From Roseivirga ehrenbergii (GTDB lineage: Bacteria > Bacteroidota > Bacteroidia > Cytophagales > Cyclobacteriaceae), in the NCBI RefSeq assembly GCF_001593005.1, contig NZ_LQZQ01000049.1, forward strand, positions 310,001-374,000: a DNA stretch of 64,000 bases, in the 5' to 3' direction. Positions 62,547 to 64,000 of this stretch are shown piece by piece; the stretch's first letter is position 1, and every line of letters starts with the position of its first letter. The notes under the pieces are model-generated. The model was not told the DNA's origin, did not search any database, and was given only the letters and a program-made list of their open reading frames with translations. The position numbers and the translations under genes are program-made.

Positions 62547-63308
62547 ATGCGTGTCTTCGCTGGCCCAAACGGATCTGGCAAGAGTACTATTATCGATAGC
62601 GTAAGAAGACATGAAATCAATGGTTTACCTATTGATTTCGGTGTTTACATCAATGCGGACCTGATCCATCAAGAGCTTTTAAAAACCAAGCTATGTTTTG
62701 GGGATTTTGAATTAGAAATTCACGAAGATGATTTTATTCAAATAGCTATAAATAGTGGTTTAATAAATGATGGGTTTAACGAAAGCGAGTTTAGAAATTC
62801 ATTTAAAATTAGGGGGAACTGTATTCACTTAATTAATAATTTCTATGGAGATCGGCTAGCTCAAATAATAGCAGATTACCTTCGTAAAAGAATGTTGCAG
62901 ACGAAAAGGAAATTTTCCTTTGAAACGGTTTTTTCTCACAGCTCAAAGATTGATATCATGAAACAAGCTGCGGAAGAAGGTTATAAGGTTTATCTCTATT
63001 TTGTTTCGACAGAAGACCCTGAAATTAATAAGTTTCGTGTTAAGGAAGTAAGAGTAAAAGAGGGAGGACATGATGTACCAGAAGATAAAATTGAAAGTCG
63101 CTATTATCGTTCTCTCGAGTTGATGTATGAGGCAGCACAAGTTTCATATCAAGCTTTCTTTTTTGATAACTCAAGGGATGGTCAAGCATCAAGGCAAGTT
63201 GCGCACTTTAAAATTGTAAAAGGTGAGAAGCAGTGGGATGAATTGCAGTCTGAAAACTTACCAGGTTGGTTCTTGAAATATTACTTGAACAAAATAGAGA
63301 GAGAATAA
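62547..63308 (+). CDS. Zeta toxin family P-loop kinase
   Basis: The 253-residue protein starts MRVFAGPNGSGKST. The Walker A motif GPNGSGKST is at residues 6-14, the typical N-terminal P-loop of zeta-like toxins and related AAA-type kinases. A NADLIH motif follows near residue 35, an FETVFSHSSKIDIM segment near 130, and a conserved RYYRSLELMYEA helix near 185. Classical zeta phosphorylates UDP-N-acetylglucosamine and blocks cell-wall synthesis. The frame opens at 62499, but the ATG at 62547 matches the family start. It lies between two glycosyltransferase genes on the opposite strand. The partner gene is just upstream. Confidence 0.78.
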   Translation: MRVFAGPNGSGKSTIIDSVRRHEINGLPIDFGVYINADLIHQELLKTKLCFGDFELEIHEDDFIQIAINSGLINDGFNESEFRNSFKIRGNCIHLINNFYGDRLAQIIADYLRKRMLQTKRKFSFETVFSHSSKIDIMKQAAEEGYKVYLYFVSTEDPEINKFRVKEVRVKEGGHDVPEDKIESRYYRSLELMYEAAQVSYQAFFFDNSRDGQASRQVAHFKIVKGEKQWDELQSENLPGWFLKYYLNKIERE

Positions 63309-63319
63309 GGGAAATAGTT

Positions 63320-64000
63320 TTAAACCCTCACAAACCCTGTTTTTCTTAAAATCAATGCATCCCAAACTCCTTTAGTGAAAGCTCTAAAATGCTTAAACTC
63401 TGATTTCAATAAGTGACTCAAAATGTTTTTAGGTGAACTGAGTAGGAGGAAGAAAAGCAAGAAGGCTGTATTTCTCTGTCCTTTCTGGCGCTTCATAAAA
63501 TAGATTCGGTTTCGGGTTTGGTAGTAGACTTTTAATGGACTGTTTTTTCCGGTCGATATTGATTCTTTGTGAAGAATTTCCGCGTCCATACACACCTTCA
63601 GTTCAAAACCTGCTTCGCGAAACATTCTTGACCAATCTAATTCTTCGTAATACAAAAAATAGTCTTCGGGCATTAAGCCACATTGCTCAATTACAAACCG
63701 AGGAATCATGACTGCAGCCCCGTGAAAATAGGGGGTTAATACAGTTCCTGTGGGTTGAGGGCGTGATTTTATCAGTTCGTTACGGCCTGTTAGTTTGTTG
63801 ATTTCTGTAAAACCTGCGAACTGAATTGTATCTGGCGCGTCAAAGTATTTGATTACTGGACTTACTGCACCCACAGATGGGCTGGTAAAGCAATTTAAGA
63901 GTGTCTCAATGGTTCCGCCCTTAATTTCTGTGTCATTGTTTAGAAGAAAAACATATTCGCCCTGAGCGGCCTTAATGCCTTCGTTATTCCCTCCTGCAAA
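63320..64000 (-). CDS. Glycosyltransferase family 2 protein (partial, N-terminus outside window)
   Basis: The visible 226 residues are the C-terminal part of a GT2 enzyme of the rhamnosyltransferase type. The frame runs to the window edge with FAGGNNEGIKAAQGEYVFLL and then the DxD motif NNDTEI. After it come YLKYYEELDWSRMF-like text (LPEDYFLYYEELDWSRMFRE), the usual acceptor-site EELDWS, and a C-terminal helical region. It probably adds a sugar to a surface polysaccharide. The start codon lies outside the window. It converges with the zeta toxin gene, 11 bp apart. Confidence 0.88.
   Translation of the reverse strand, partial: FAGGNNEGIKAAQGEYVFLLNNDTEIKGGTIETLLNCFTSPSVGAVSPVIKYFDAPDTIQFAGFTEINKLTGRNELIKSRPQPTGTVLTPYFHGAAVMIPRFVIEQCGLMPEDYFLYYEELDWSRMFREAGFELKVCMDAEILHKESISTGKNSPLKVYYQTRNRIYFMKRQKGQRNTAFLLFFLLLSSPKNILSHLLKSEFKHFRAFTKGVWDALILRKTGFVRV

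Overview
The window is chromosomal DNA from a Bacteroidota bacterium, most likely a marine Cytophagales (Roseivirga- or Fulvivirga-like). The genus is inferred from gene content and was not tested. The phylum signs are a gliding/type IX secretion (CHU_C-type) C-terminal domain, a SusC-like TonB-dependent receptor with a carboxypeptidase-regulatory-like N-domain, DUF3127 and DUF3347 proteins, a LytTR regulator beside a multi-PAS kinase, ECF sigma/anti-sigma genes, many secreted proteins whose signal peptides end just before Gln, and TAnnTTTG-type promoters. I saw no tRNA, rRNA, CRISPR array, transposase or phage structural gene.

Layout. 1-9.1 kb is mostly housekeeping and metabolism: quinone oxidoreductase (cut by the window edge), ywbE and a GNAT, a YfcC-type carrier, deoxynucleoside kinase, a YheT-type hydrolase, an SRPBCC protein, a fatty acid desaturase, and L-2-hydroxyglutarate oxidase with DUF3127. 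9.3-13.4 kb has a large surface protein and two small membrane proteins. 13.7-20.5 kb is an AddA/AddB-like recombination locus with an unrelated secreted-protein gene between the two subunits. 20.7-28.8 kb has a thioredoxin-fold protein, an FtsX/MacB-type permease, and a TonB receptor followed by a beta-propeller phytase. 28.8-33.1 kb has a GNAT, a DinB-like protein, a zinc-ribbon protein and a histidine kinase/response regulator pair. 33.3-37.9 kb is an operon of a BNR/sortilin-like propeller and an S10 carboxypeptidase. 38-43 kb has a beta-barrel protein and an ECF sigma/anti-sigma pair facing a von Willebrand A protein; the anti-sigma and the vWA protein carry the same small beta-sandwich module.

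43-53 kb is an accessory, repeat-rich zone. Secreted proteins of unknown role, an orphan PD-(D/E)xK-like protein, a second BNR propeller and an orphan HEPN-like protein are separated by clusters of short hairpin repeats and by a dispersed repeat of about 60 bp. 53-60.9 kb has a HEAT-like protein, DUF456, an M14 carboxypeptidase, and a large PAS/GAF kinase with its LytTR regulator. The kinase promoter carries three tandem 20-bp repeats that look like LytTR sites. A putative abortive-infection (AbiC-like) membrane protein follows. The window ends with glycosyltransferases flanking a small gene plus zeta-toxin-like pair.

Best leads for new biology: the covarying 13-bp hairpin arrays, the probable LytTR autoregulatory promoter with an AbiC-like gene downstream, the sigma/anti-sigma/vWA module, the gene inserted in the addAB locus, and two AT-rich orphan genes (nuclease-like and HEPN-like) beside repeats.
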